From: Plectosphaerella cucumerina
Taxonomy: Eukaryota; Ascomycota; Sordariomycetes; Glomerellales; Plectosphaerellaceae
Assembly (NCBI GenBank): GCA_020746995.1
Contig: JAGPXD010000006.1
Span: 1,488,001 to 1,552,000 of the forward strand
Reading direction: 5' to 3'
DNA: 64,000 nt
The translations under genes and the position numbers were made by a program. Position 1 is the first letter of the stretch. Every line of letters starts with the position of its first letter. Of this stretch, positions 12,388-24,810 are shown piece after piece. The notes under the pieces were generated by a model, which searched no databases, was not told the DNA's origin, and saw only the letters and a list, made by a program, of their open reading frames with translations.

Positions 12388-14098
12388 ATGGATCCAATAG
12401 CTGCAGTCGGAGTGGCCTCATCAGCAATCAACTTCATCTCAATGACCATGAAGATCGCTGGTGCACTCAGTGGAATCATCAAAAGCTCGGACAAAGACCC
12501 CGAAAGTACGGTGTTCCACACAAGGTGCTTCGCCGAAATGGCCAAGATGGAGACATCGATGCAGGTGCTCGCCTCATACAACGACACGCAAGAGGGGAAG
12601 GCTGCTGTTCAGGAGCTGCTGCAACGAGCAGCCCAGGCAACCATGCAAATGACCCAATACCTCCAGAGCGTTGGAGAAACATCACAACGGCGTTCGACGC
12701 AACGATCCTGGGATGAGCTCAACAAGCTACTCCTAGAGATTGTCGAGATCAACGACGAGCTCTTCAACCACGTGTCGGACTTGATAGAGACGGAGTCAAG
12801 GGTGTCGTCTAGGCAAGCTTCGAACCACTATCTCGACAGCGCCAGCTTGGAGGCTTTGAACGACGCTTCTTCTTCAAGTCCCCCCCAGTTCACCTCGAGC
12901 TACGGCCGGGGCCAGATTCTCCAGCGAATCATCATCTCGGTTGCAGGGTTGCTTGAGGATGCTTCTCAGCATCGAAGGGCCTTCGCTGAGGTCTCAAACG
13001 AGTTTCAGCTCTGGAGACACCATGTTGAATCCGAGGGCCTCTTTGAGGCTCTTACTCTGGCACTCCCTGAGAAGAAGAGCTTGGACTCGCCGCAGGCATC
13101 TATTGACCTGGGTCTTTGGCTGATGAAAGTCATCGCCCATCTGGGCCATAACCTAGGTACGCCGACGAGAGGATCACACTGGCAGTCTCGGAAAACCGAT
13201 GCGTTGAAATGGAAAAGCTGACGAATATTGTTTGCAGCCTGGTGGCAGCATGCCAGCGGGTTTCAAGGGACGTCAACAGCTGCGAGAGACTTCCACTCGA
13301 GTCTGAGAGCTGCTGCTAATAGCCTTCAGCTGGCCTCAGCGGCAGCATCTGAACTAGTCGGATCCCCGAGACGCCCGCAGTCCCGCAGAACAGGCCCCAA
13401 ACTCAGAGGCATAAACACTGGCAATCATCGAGAGGAAGAGGACACAGATCATGACGAAGTCAGCCTGCGACGGGCAAAGCTCACACTTCACTCACTGAAA
13501 AACACTCTGCCGACGCTCATTGACTTCTGCCGGCGGTGGCGGACGCAGCCTGACGATGTCGAAGCATCGGATGTCGTGGCACTCCTTGACATATCAGTGG
13601 ATCTCATCGCTCCTGCCGCGGAGGTTCTCTCTCAGATTGATGTCGCCTCATCGTCAGACTCTGACGCGAAGCCACACCTCGACATTGAGTCGATCAATCG
13701 TGTGTTTGAAGAGCAAGCCTCCGTCCTGCGCAAGTGGAAGGACAAGAATCGTCACACGATCGAGACGAAGCTCGTCTCCCAGAGCCCGGCCAAGCTTGCC
13801 TCGGCTGCCAACGCGGTGGGAAACATTGCGAAGCTTCTCAGTGAGTTCCATACTCTCATCGACGTCAATTAATGGTGTTCATCTAACAAGCCGCCCCTCA
13901 GATGAGCTTCCTGACAATGTTCTGGCCCAGAAAGATGGAAAGAGAGCTGACTATGAGACACTGGAGTCGATGATGAAAACATTCGAGACGTCAGTTCAAG
14001 CACTGGTGGCTTTGGAGGGCCAACTTGACATCATCGAGGCGCCCCCTGCCTACGGGGAGATCTCCAGAGACAGACCCTTGCAGACGACTCATGCGTAA
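12388..14098 (+). CDS. fungal NLR N-terminal-domain-like protein (Fungal_N/SesA-like helical domain)
   Basis: Exons 12388..13156, 13238..13840 and 13902..14098, 522 residues. Both introns have good donors (GTACGC, GTGAGT), and the first has a CTGAC branch point. The N-terminus MDPIAAVGVASSAINFISMT is the amphipathic start typical of the domain that precedes NACHT or NB-ARC modules in fungal STAND proteins, but no NTPase or repeat domain follows. The rest is predominantly helical, with QILQRIIISVAGLLEDASQHRRAF and a later acidic/Ser-rich linker. It may be a stand-alone adaptor or executor. It is head to head with a DUF7580-like gene, suggesting a functional pair. The function is inferred from architecture only. 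Confidence 0.82.
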
Positions 14099-14728
14099 AG
14101 AGAATCCGAGCATTTACGGCCGTCATCTACGCTCTCATGCTGCTCCTGAAGTACTTGATCTGAAATGCTCTTTGTTGACGGCCATGCTGGGCATCTAATA
14201 CATCCAGGACCCGCAAGTTTGACTCCCGAGCATCGATCCCAATTGGGATCGAAATACGCACGCCAGGGTACTGCTGCGGGACAGGGGCATCGCGATGCCG
14301 ATCGAAAGGTGGGAGCTGTCGGAGAAACCGGCCTCGAATCACGAATGCTCTTCGGGGAAACACCATTTGCCGCTCCCCACCACGGATAACGGCCGCTTGC
14401 CCAAAGAAGGCGAACGACGCCGGGGTAGACAAGGGGCCCCTGATCGTCGTGATACTCGCGGCTCCTGTGACGGGAATAACATACCAGAATAGCACTCATC
14501 GGCATGCGATTTCAGGCTGCCTTAGCATGCGGCTACCACAGTCAACACCCCTGGTTCGGCTCCTCAATGCTACTCTTCAATACGAGATTCGTTCCCCACC
14601 GCCAAGGGGATGTTCGTCCGCGTCTCCCGACGTCGAGCGCTTGATGAAAAGGAGCGGGTGCTCCCGGCCTTCAATCTCAACTTCTCGAGGCGTCCGGTCT
14701 TCACCTCTTCTCTCCTGAAGCTGTCAGC
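14099..14728. other. intergenic: promoter of the subtilisin gene
   Basis: About 630 bases. No coding sequence or repeat recognised. A pyrimidine-rich leader (ctcttctctcctg) directly precedes the protease start. Confidence 0.4.
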
Positions 14729-17475
14729 ATGATTCGGCCAGCCCTCCTACTCGCCCTGGCGGGCGCCATCGTGTCTGCCCGTCAGTCTACTCCCATTCAG
14801 GGGGTGTACATGGCCGAACTTCAGCAAGGCGCGACTCTTACACCGACACAGCTGGCCGACGAGCTGAGCCTCCACAATGTATCGATACAGATCCGGCAAT
14901 CGTTAAACTCGAAGCTGTTCAATGGCATCTCATTCGAAGTACTCGGCGCAGCTGCCGTCAGCCGACAACCTGCTGCGGTTGACGGCGACACCGTTCTCGT
15001 TCCCGACAACACCCTCGCCATCGACGCTATTCTTGCTATCGACGCCGTCAAGCACGTCTGGCCCATTCATGGGGTGTCGGCTGCGCCCCCCAACGCAACA
15101 GGATCATTCGTCAGCCTCAGCGACAGCAATGTCAACGCCAGAGGTCGCCGGGCCACCGACGACTACTACCCTCACGTCATGTCGCAGGTCGACCTTCTGC
15201 ACAAGGCTGGCTTCACTGGAAAGGGGATCCGAATCGGCGTCGTGGACACGGGGATTGACTACACTCACCCCATCCTGGGCGGCTGCCTGGGGCCCGACTG
15301 CATCGTCACACATGGCTGGGACGTGGTTGGCGTGGACGACCTGATCGGCAGCTCCATTCCCCAGCCAGACGACGACCCCATGGACTGCGCCGGGCATGGA
15401 ACCCACGTTGCCGGCATCATCAGCGCCCTCCCCAACGAGTTCGGCTTCATCGGTGTGGCCCCCGATGCCCGGCTCGGCGCCTACCGAGCCCTCGATTGCT
15501 TCGGCTGGGGCACCGAAGAGACGATGACGGCCGGCATGCTGCGCGCTTTTGACGACGGGAACGACATCATCACCCTCTCGGTTGGCGTACCGGGAGGTAT
15601 CCCGGACAGCTTGATATCCCTCGCTGCAACGAGGATCGTCGAGGCCGGCGTCCCTGTCTTCGTGGCTATTGCCAACACCGGAGAGTATGGATCCATGTTC
15701 GACCCAGTCGCGCCCGCCGACGCGCGCCTCGTCAACTCCATCTCGTCCTATGACCCTGTCGAGGAGCCAGCTGTGTTTTCCTTGGCGCAGTATGAGGTCG
15801 ATGATAGCGAGCCGGAAGACTTCGGGTGGGCCCCCCTCCTCAATGGCCGATACGAGTTTGAGAACGGTGCCGACAATGCAACCTTCCCCCTCATCGACCT
15901 GAACGCCTTCGTCACTGGCAACACGACTGTCACGGCGTGCCAACGTCTCCCTGACAGCATCCCCGATCTGACCGCATACCTTGTTCTGGTTGAGCGGATC
16001 CCCGGAGATAATTGTCTGTTCAGGGCGCAGAGGGAAAACATCAAAGCCAAGGGCGGCACCAACATGATGTTCTGGGGACCTGATCCAGTGTAAGTGACCT
16101 GATCCAAGGGCATGTGCAGCAAGCTGACGGCACTTGCAGTATTCGCAGCATCATCAACGATGATCTTCAGTCCTTCATTGCCACGACTACGACCTCTCCC
16201 GCAACTCAGTGGCGTGAAGCCCTGGCCGCTGGGTCCAACATCACCGTGACCATGACCATGCCCTCAAAGTCGGCCTCTCAGGTGATATGGACGACCAACG
16301 ACGAAACCGGTGGCCAAGTCTCTAGCTACAGCAGTTGGGGCCCAGCGTTCGATCTGCGAAGCGCTCCCACCTTTGGTGGTCCCGGCCGCAGCATCATGTC
16401 AACCTACCTCAACAAGAACGTTGCCACACTCGGCGGCACGTCCATGGCTGCCCCCTTCGTTGCTGGTGCCGCGGCACTTCTGGCTCAGGCTCGGGGCACC
16501 TTCGATCCCCACACCCTCCAGGTTCTCCTCGCCAGCACAGCCACCCAGCCCCGTGGTCCGCATTCGCCCACCCAGGCCGGCGCCGGGCTGATCCAGCTGT
16601 GGGATGCCGCGCAGGCTAAGGGCGTCTTGAGTCTTCCCAGCATCTCTTTCAACGACAGCGAGCACCATCTCAAAGAGGTCACCTTTACCCTGCGGAATCT
16701 CGGCGACGATGATGCGTCGTACGGGCTTGGACACACCTCTGTAGAGACCATCTATTCGATGGGGCCGGATGGCCGCCTTGCCAGGTTCCCCTTTGACAAG
16801 ACAGGCGCCACTGCGCAAATCGATTTCATCACGGACAGTGTTTCTGTCCCTGCAGGCGGCGAGGTTGAGATCACAGTCCGATGCACCCCGCCAGAAGGCG
16901 TCCAGTCAGACCGCTGGCCAATCTACAGTGGATACATCACGCTCAACGGCACCAATGGAGATGCTCTTTCCATTCCGTATATCGGCAACGCAGGTTCCAT
17001 GCACCAAGCCTCCATCATCACCGAAGACAACATTTTCATCTGGCCTCGAATCATTGCCGAAGAAGTCATTACGCTTCCATCGCAGGGAAACGCACCGAGT
17101 ACACCATCTTTCGACGACATGTCAATCACCGTGTCGGCTTTCCTTCCTACACAGATACTGCGCTACGACATCATCATGCCGTCTCCGGCCTCTGGGAATG
17201 GCACAGCAGCACCTTCAAATCTCACCGTCACAGAATGGCTGGGCCGCAAGACCTACGGGCAGATCTGGGGCTCGCCAGTCTCAGTCTTCTCCGCTGGGAA
17301 CACTGGAAGCTCCGTCACCTTTGCGGGCTTCTTGTCTAGTGGGCTCTTACTGCCTGAAGGTCGGTATGCTATCCTCATCAGCGCTCTGAGACTGTTTGCT
17401 GTAGCGGATAGTGAGGATGTTGACGACTGGCAGACAGTTGAGACGGCCCCATTTCACCTTCGGTACCGAGTGTAG
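14729..17475 (+). CDS. secreted subtilisin-like serine protease (S8)
   Basis: Exons 14729..16089 and 16140..17475, 898 residues. A signal peptide covers about residues 1-17, followed by a propeptide-like region. The catalytic triad is visible: Asp173 in VVDTGIDYTHP, His223 in GHGTHVAGI and Ser555 in GTSMAAPFVAG. Roughly 200 residues lie between the core strands, the position of a protease-associated insertion in large subtilases (minor extracellular protease Vpr-like group). The C-terminal ~300 residues are beta-rich and resemble an Fn3-like domain. N-glycosylation sequons are frequent. The 50-nt intron restores DPV-IRSIIN. It probably acts outside the cell on host or substrate proteins. Confidence 0.95.
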
Positions 17476-17853
17476 TGGGGAATGTCTTCTTGAATCGATG
17501 ATCTTGTAGCGCAAGATAACTCTGGAAATATACAGTCTGTGAGCAACTCCATTAGGTGATGTGGCTTATACGATCATCACTGCTCACGAGCTTGGATTTG
17601 ATCAATCCGGACTTTCATGACCCTTCATCATTGAATCAATGGTGACCTATGTGAGATATGATCTATCTATTCTGTCCAAATGATGGGCGTCGTAACGATT
17701 CTCAGAGCCTCGTCTGGAGACGTTGAAAAATCCAACCTAACCGCACACAAACTCGGATCACATTGACCCCTCCTCGAAGGCATCGTGGCCCGGATCTGTT
17801 GACACCATTCAAGGAGGGCTGGGATTCTGAGGAAGTTGATCGCTCCAAAGCAT
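17476..17853. other. intergenic between convergent genes
   Basis: About 380 bases between the stop codons of the protease (+) and the small secreted protein (-). Only 3' UTR sequence is expected; nothing recognised. Confidence 0.5.
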
Positions 17854-18717
17854 TTAGACACAAGTGACAGTGCCGCCGTTGCCGGTGCAAGGGGGGTTGG
17901 GGGCGCTCCAAGCCCACTGGAGCTCATTAGTCTCATGTCGTTTGCGAAGAACCTATGTGAACGAGAAAAACTTACGTTGATGAAGCCTCCATCACCCTGG
18001 AGAGTGAAAGTGCCCTTCTGGAAGCGCAGGACCTCGAAGCTAGTGACGAGAACGTTAATGAACAACGCCTATTATGTGGTGCTGACATGCAGGCACTTAC
18101 GTGACAGTGGCACCAATCTTGGCGTCGAAGCGGATCGTGTCCTGCTGGAGGATCTCGCCGTCTGTGAAGCTGAAACCGACGTTGGTCACGACAATGGCGT
18201 TTCCGGGGAACTCTCGGGCCAGGCGGCCAGACACTTCCTTGGTGAGCCGCTCGCGTTTCTGAAGGCACATGGTGAGTTCATGCGACCAGTGAAGAAGCAT
18301 GAGAGTGTCTTACCTCGAGGTCCTCAGCGTTGAGAGCAATGATGAGATCCCTCACGCCGCCCAGGACCGTTCCAAACGCGTTTCTGCGCTGGAGAGACCG
18401 GCTTTTTTGGGGGGTTAGTCTCTTGCTGATCAGCGTGGAAGTGCAAGATGTGAACTCACGTGGTGGCGGCGGCAGGAAAGGGCGTGAAAGTGAAGGGAAC
18501 GCTCTCGACGTCACTGTTCACAGTGACAGTGACAGGCTTGAGATGATGTTAGCGAGGTTCTGGTCAATTGGTCGGTGGCCACGAGGTCAATACTGACAGC
18601 ATCCTGGCGAGCCTGGAGGGCGTGCTCGGGACCAGCGCCCTTAACCACGCTACCGGGGAGCGCGAAGGCGGCCGAAGCAGCGGCGAGAAGAGAGATGAAG
18701 GTCTTGGGGGCAAGCAT
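17854..18717 (-). CDS. small secreted protein in six exons, unknown function
   Basis: Minus strand, exons 18717..18598, 18536..18460, 18401..18314, 18258..18101, 18039..17976 and 17916..17854, 189 residues. Each of the five introns is 49-61 nt with canonical ends and the phases add up exactly. A signal peptide (MLAPKTFISLLAAASAAFALP) is followed by a short pro-region. The body carries LGGVRDLIIALNAEDLEKRERLTKEV and FTDGEILQQDTIRFDAKIGATV. The C-terminus is WAWSAPNPPCTGNGGTVTCV with two cysteines. No known domain recognised. A TATAAA at 18871-18876 lies 155 bases upstream of the ATG. It may be a cell-wall or apoplastic protein. Confidence 0.82.
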
Positions 18718-19830
18718 GTTGAAAGTTTGGTGGAAGTAAAGCGTCAAGCTTAGGTGTAAAGATGTGGATGAGTTGAATGCAAAGAATAGAAATAAAGAGG
18801 AAGTCTGCTGAGAGGAATGAAGCTGATGATGGAGCGAGAGTTATTCGAATAGCAAAGAGAACACCGTTCATTTATACCTTTTCTCAACCTTCGTGGTGGC
18901 TCCCCTCGACATCCGCGAGTCGTGAGTTGTCCGGCATGCACTGCATTTTGGCACCTGACCTTGAGCCCATCCACGGCAGCATACTGCTGGCAGTCCCTCC
19001 CAGCGCAGGTTTCACTCACCCCCAAAGGGACGACCCAAACACTCAGAATATCCTCGACCCTCCATGTTGGGAGTCAGTTTGGTGACATCGCGACTTTCTT
19101 GGCGAATGTAGGCAAAACGCACCCTTGGCTTGCACCGCCCGCTGGTGGTACCGTGAAGAGGGGACTGGCCTAATTCGCCATATAAGTGTTCAAATATGCA
19201 TGGCTTGGAGCATCGGGCAAGGTCACCCCCCTGATTTTCCTCAAGGTGTCATTGCGCATCAATCGTGTTCGGTTTGAGAACTGACTCGACAGCCCTGTAG
19301 GGCTACCTGACATCGGGTGACCCCGTGCCAAGCACTCAGAATGCGGCAGCTCGGCTGTCTTGGCGCCCTGCGGTTCAAGGCGGCCGTCTGTGTGTTTGAC
19401 AGAGGCACTTCAAGGTTGCTGACCAAGATCCGCGGGAACCGGTGGTGCTTGGGCTTGCGGCGTCGAGTCAATTGACATCCAGAACATCGCGAGTCATTGA
19501 TAGCATTGATTTTATTGCGCGGTTCCTCAAGCCCACTTTCGATGGACCTGTCGATTCGCTTTGTGTCTGGAATGAGCATGTCTTGCTTTGGGGAGAGCTC
19601 ATGTTGTAGATGCAAGGCTGGCAGACATGTCCAGGCGACGACTTGGCCACCTGAGGGGTCACAAAGGTCGAGAACGTTGAGGACTGGCGGTCAATGCCCT
19701 GGGCGACATGCAACAAACAACTCTCTTGAATCTAGGTGTAGTGTTCAAATATTTGAGTGACCTCTTTGCCATTTCACATCTGTTGGCAGAGTCGGTGACC
19801 AGCTACCACATTCGCCGCCACTCTCAGCCC
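18718..19830. other. 1.1-kb intergenic region, no gene recognised
   Basis: Contains the promoter of the secreted-protein gene and the 3' flank of the permease. Open frames of up to ~118 codons (minus strand, 19259-19615) show no family resemblance, signal peptide or intron structure, and I regard them as chance frames. Confidence 0.45.
18871..18876 (-). promoter_or_regulatory. TATA box of the six-exon secreted-protein gene
   Basis: TATAAA on the minus strand, 155 bases upstream of the start codon at 18717, a usual distance for a highly expressed fungal gene. Confidence 0.5.
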
Positions 19831-21689
19831 CTAGTGTTGCGAGACAGCTCCCGCTAGCTCGGCTCTGTAATGTTGGCGTCCATAAAAACGCCAGCCTGCC
19901 AGACTCAGGATAGTGCCGGCAGCAAGGAAAACAGGCGTCATGTTTGCGTTGCTGGCAGTGACGGGATACCCAGGAGGCAGGCAGTAGATGACCATTGTCC
20001 AAGCTTCGTAGACCACGGTGAAAATCGAGAAGGCCATGCCCACCGCGAAAGGGAGCTTGAAAGTTCCATTGCCGATGTACTTGCGCTTATTGGCGATGGA
20101 CGGGATGAAGAAGAAGAGATAGCCGGCAGCTAGAGCGTGTCAATTGAAGGGCATCGAATCCATGAGTTCTCGGACTTACCGTAAAAGATGCCGGAGGAGC
20201 CCAGAATGATGCTGAATCCAGCCCTGCTAGCTAGGTAGACGAAGCCAAGCAGAAAGTTGACGAACGAAGAGGCGTAGAGCATGTTGATCGGGATGTTGCG
20301 ACGAACATCCACCTTGGACAACCAATCTCTGTAGGGCACTAGAGAAGGTCAGTAGATGGACATGCCCTCAGCGTGCAACCAGGCAAGAACTTACTGGCAC
20401 CGTCTCTCGCAAAGCCGTAGAGAAGCCGGATGTTTGCGAGGAAGTAACTGAAGCAGGCAAAGAAAGCCGGGGCAAGTACAATGATCATCAGCACCAAGGT
20501 GACGGCCTTGTTCTGGGTGGCCTGCAGATAGACTGCTCCGACAACGGAAGGGAAGCTGGATTCAAATAGGGCATTGTAGTCAACGACGGTGTAGTAGGCG
20601 GCGATGTAGAAGGCGAGAAGGCTGTTGCAGAATTAGCACATTGTGGGTTGCATGATTCAATTTCGTGATACTGACAGTATGGTGCTTCCAATCTGCTGAG
20701 CTGCAAGGCCAATGGGCATATTCCTCGATGGATTTTTAACGTCCTCTGCCATGTTGAGGAGGAAGTGAGGCGGTCCAAAGCCGTAGATGGGGCCGAGCAG
20801 TCCAAGCATGGTACAGATGATGGGGGACTCGAACCCTGTGAGGTTCTGGAAGTCGAACCAAACAATCCTGCAGATGATTAGCAAAAAGCCTTCTTCATAG
20901 GCACAGGCATGTGTACTCAGCCGGGGCTTTCGTGGGTGAAAATCCAACCAGAAGTCCAATGGTAAGGAAAAGTCCGCCGGCGAGGAAGACGACTATCAGA
21001 GAAAAGTCAGGACTTCTTCATTCACGAGACGAACATAGAACTTGGGGCCTTACAAGCAATGGTACTTAGAAGGGGAAGAATTCGGCTTCCGTAGAGGAGA
21101 ACGATGATCGCCATCACATTCCAAAACTCGTACAGGAGGAAGACCTGCCAGCGTGTGGGGTGGTAGTTCTCATGAAAGATGGCCGCACAGGTCAGAATCA
21201 ACTGCGAGAGAACGACCAAAAAGGCGGGAGGCGAGAAGAGTCCGCCGAGGCAGTGAAAGGCGCCCGTCATGTAACCCTGAGAACAGTGTGAGCGAGCACG
21301 TAGAACGACTGGTCTGGGAGACCTACACAGAACCGCCCCCATTCAGGCCCTGCAACCTTGTAGGCGATGTAGGTACATCCGGCTGCAGAAGGGTAGGCAG
21401 ACCCGAACTCGGCGAGGCACGCGACAACCATGCAAAGACATACCGAGATGCAGATGGTGCCCCAGATGGCCACGGGAGCGCCGCCGCCGAAGATGGCAAT
21501 CGTCAGGGCGGTGGCCGCAAAGGCCCATGACCCGGGCAACACGATGGCCTGAGCGCAGAGGGTCCAGGGGCCGAAGCTCTCTTTCAGCCCACCTCGCAAG
21601 TCGGAAACGACCTGGACGCCCCCGACACCGATCTCCACGTCGGACACGGAGTGACCGCTCCCCGCTTTCTTTTCCGATGTTTCGGCCAT
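19831..21689 (-). CDS. APC-superfamily amino acid/amine permease
   Basis: Minus strand, exons 21689..21327, 21276..21054, 20992..20917, 20867..20676, 20621..20395, 20338..20180 and 20129..19831, 512 residues. All six introns are 49-61 nt and close in phase. About 12 membrane helices. The segment GGLKESFGPWTL near the N-terminus, MVVACLAEFGSAYPSAAG, and the middle segment GPPHFLLNMAEDVKNPSRNMP are hallmarks of the fungal amino acid/choline/GABA transporter group. It acts at the plasma membrane or vacuole as a proton symporter; the substrate is inferred only from context. It is divergent from a Zn2Cys6 regulator over 605 bases that carry GATACG motifs shared with neighbouring agmatinase and RidA promoters. 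Confidence 0.93.
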
Positions 21690-22294
21690 ATGTGATCTGC
21701 TCGTTGGCGCTGGTCAGTTGTGGCGAGAGGCAGATGAGATGACGACGGTGATTCACTGTCTTGGGGAGGTTGTTGATGGTGGCGATGGGCCCTGAAAGTG
21801 GACACGCTTCCTGGGAGAGCATGCCCCCATGATGTTATACCCCGCGACCGGACACCCCAGTCTCCCGTCGTGGCTGTCGCGTGGTCGTGAGTGAAGCCAT
21901 CGCGATAAGGACGACAAGCTAGCGCAACCTCGTTCGGTATGGTGAGCCAGGTCAAGGGGGATTCGAAAGTCCAGACCAATGATGGTGGACGGAGAGCTAT
22001 CTGTATCTCTCGGCCAGGTCGTGATAGATACGGGAATAAGATACGGGCCTAATCGCACGCTGATGATTGGAGTTGTTGGGATCAATTGCGGATTCATCAT
22101 GCCCCTGAGTCCCTGTCACTTCCGCTGCATCGGGATTTTGGGGGAACCTCACCCGACCCCTTATAGCGGCCCCCCCGACGGCCGCCGAGCAATGATACGA
22201 GCGAGGCCTGCTCAACTCTCTCCTCCCCAAGACTTGTGCGAACAGACCGTATCGATATCCCAGTCTACTTCGATTTCTGATACGTTTCTCGGCG
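21690..22294. promoter_or_regulatory. divergent promoter permease/regulator with GATACG motifs
   Basis: 605-bp shared upstream region. GATACG occurs at 22027, 22040, 22192-22199 (inside GCAATGATACGAGC, 22189-22202) and 22279, and as its complement CCGTATC at 22257. The 14-mer is identical to one in the MATE/agmatinase promoter. Chance would give roughly 0.3 copies of a 6-mer (both strands) in this length. Confidence 0.65.
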
Positions 22295-24580
22295 ATGAAC
22301 GGCTTCGGCACATCTCAGTCGCTTCTTACTGCGGTATGCCCTAGGTACCCCTTGCGACCTAGGTCGCCCGAACTGTGGCAAACCCGAAGCATGCTGATAC
22401 AGTACTGTGCGGCAGTGCGATCTGTGCCACATCAGGAAGGTATGTATGCCTGACGGCATCAATGGCCTAGCAGGTGGCTGACTTCGTGGTGCTTCAGGTC
22501 AGATGTGACCGACAGGACCCTTGCGATCGCTGCACAGGTACTGCTTCGAGATGTGTGCGCACGAGACAAATCTATCAGACCCGACGAAAACGCCGCGCAT
22601 GGCTCAGCAAAGCGAGTGAGAACGAGGTGCAAAATTCATGTTCAAGTGCATCAGCTCCTGACGAAAGTATTCAAGTAAGACCGAGTCTGTCGAAGGGAGA
22701 TAATGGGCCGAGGCATCAGGTCGAAGACTCTGGTCGTGAAAAAGAGTCAGCAAGCGCGGCTGACACGGTCAATGTGACGGCGGGGAGAGACGACTCGACT
22801 CATTGGACTGAGTTTGCACAAACTTCGCCAGAAGTTTCATCGTCGCCTCAGTCAACTTTTCCAGTACAGGATGCCTTTGGAAGCAACTCTTCGGGCAGCA
22901 TCGCCTGTCAACTTGCTGCAGGCTTCGAGGCTCGGCCATATCTCGAGAATGAGCTGGTACAGAACGACCGGCTCAGCCGCTACCAGCGCGAAATAATTGA
23001 AATCGCCCTGGATTCCGTCGACCAAATGGAAACAGAGATGCAAAGCCCAACGTCGGAGGCACCGGCCAGGGATCTGGAGTTGGCCGACTTGCACGACTCG
23101 ACGATGTACCCCTCTGCCGAGGTCATGTTCTTCCTGCTGGGCAGTACGCATGCCAACCTTGTTGAATTGCAGCTGGGGCAGTACTGATGACTCGTAGGTT
23201 CTCGAACCAGAGCAGGGGAGTTTCATTCGGAGCTAGCTTCAATCATCTCCAGCGACTCCTTCGAACGAATGGCTTTTGCCCTGATCGACGAGCAGATCCT
23301 GGGCCATGCGAGGGCAGAGTACATCGTATGCGTTAACTTCTTCAGCTTGACTCTGACCATCGGACTCGAGTCAGGAGACGTGAGCAGCTCTTTCAGACGG
23401 AGGCTGAAGCCACTTCAGAAGAAGTATCGGCGCAACGCATTTGCGGCACTCAACCACATCAGCATGCTGAGCACCCCGAGTTTGTCACTGTTGCAAGCGC
23501 TGCTGGCAGGAGTAAGTGATCATATCAGCCATGTGAACTTTCCTCGTGGACTCACTGACCACGATTCATCAGGCTATGCTTTTCCAGATGGCGGGGAATA
23601 CGGGAAAATGCGCGCAGCTCAGTGCAGCAGCCTGCCTCATCTGCTCTCATCTCGGCGGCCGCTTCTTTGCCGAACTTGCAAAGGGAACATCTAAGCAAGA
23701 GTCTCTTGAAGCTCGTCAGTGTCTCGGACACTGCTACATCCTCGACAAGTCGCTGTCCATGTCTCTCGGACGCCGCTCTTTCCTGCCAGACATGGATGTC
23801 AACGCCTCGATGCTGATCCCGCCGACCCTTGAGATGCCCAGCACGCCCATCTTCAATGTTTACATTGAGTTTGCCAAGGTCCAAGACGGCGTTGCCCTGG
23901 AGGCCAGAGCATCATCGTCTCGTTCCCCTAGGAGACGAGTTCACGCCATCCAGTTGCTCTGCCACAGGCTAGAGCGAATTCGCGCCAAAATCGAAAGCGT
24001 TGGTCGAGTCCATAACAGTTTAAAGTGTCTGGTTCTCACTCGCTAACAATTGGAAAAAGTTCAGATCTCAGCCGCCTCACTCCACAGATCACCTCCTCCA
24101 AGGGGAGTGGATGGGCGTAGACTTTACATACTACAGCATCATGACGGCCATCATTCGCCTGCACCCCGACTTTTCAACGGACCAGAGTGTCCGAGAAAGC
24201 TGTCTTAACAATGCCAGAATTTCGCTTCATGCTCTTCGAAGAATGGAGCTCCACGGCCTTGAATCCCACGGAAACCATAATGCTTACTGCCATTCTGTCA
24301 GTTGGTAAGTCGCCATTCCAGGCACCCTAGGTTTCCCAAGAAGAACCTGCGCTCACTGCCACGCAGGATTGTTCTGTTGTATCCACTATGCTCGATCTTT
24401 GCTTTGTTTTGTCATGTTGTTGAAACTTCTGAAAAGCAAGATCTCCAGCTGCTGCACGATGTCACCCAAGGGCTGTCCATGTTCGCCGAGTTCAACAAGT
24501 CCATCGTCCGTGTAAGGGACTGGTGCAGCATTCTTGTACTCCTAGGGAAGTCTTGTACGGATGACTTCGAGAACGCTTGA
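22295..24580 (+). CDS. Zn2Cys6 transcription factor, candidate cluster regulator
   Basis: Exons 22295..22333, 22416..22439, 22498..23143, 23198..23511, 23573..24024, 24065..24304 and 24367..24580, 642 residues. The zinc cluster (C-x2-C-x6-C-x5-C-x2-C-x6-C) is assembled from three exons: exon 1 encodes MNGFGTSQSLLTA, the 24-nt exon 2 encodes CDLCHIRK, and exon 3 continues VRCDRQDPCDRC. The basic stretch RRKRRAW follows. The middle homology region of fungal regulators is clear (FHSELASIISSDSFERMAF, MSLGRRSFLPD, RVHAIQLLCHRLERIRAKIE, EWMGVDFTYYSIM, IVLLYPLCSIFALFCHVV). It is divergent from the permease and sits among transporter, agmatinase and RidA genes, which suggests a pathway-specific activator. 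The last exon may contain a further intron at the GTAAGG near 24511; this is unresolved. Confidence 0.87.
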
Positions 24581-24810
24581 TTTTGAAGTCGAACCAACAA
24601 GTTAAGTTGGGAATGGGCACGTGGATGGTCGAGCAGATGAGCAGGATCAATGTTATCGTGATGCCCAAGCTGTACCAATCTCCTGGGGTCATCAGTGTTG
24701 CAGGATCAAGAGGGACTAGTATACAAGTAGCATTGAGAGGCAAGGCTTGAACTTCGACCGGGCACCCTGTAATGGAGCGTCTGACATGATGAGGTCTCCT
24801 GCTCTCGCTC

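Noticed and set aside
15104..15943. 279-codon minus-strand frame within the subtilisin gene
   Set aside because: Long only because of GC-rich codon bias; the plus strand encodes an unambiguous catalytic domain.
19259..19615. 118-codon minus-strand frame in the intergenic region
   Set aside because: No homology, signal peptide, intron structure or promoter element; composition like flanking noncoding DNA.
20822..20842. GGGTTCGAGTCCC on the minus strand, resembling a tRNA B box
   Set aside because: It lies inside a conserved permease exon (TGFESPI) and lacks other tRNA parts.
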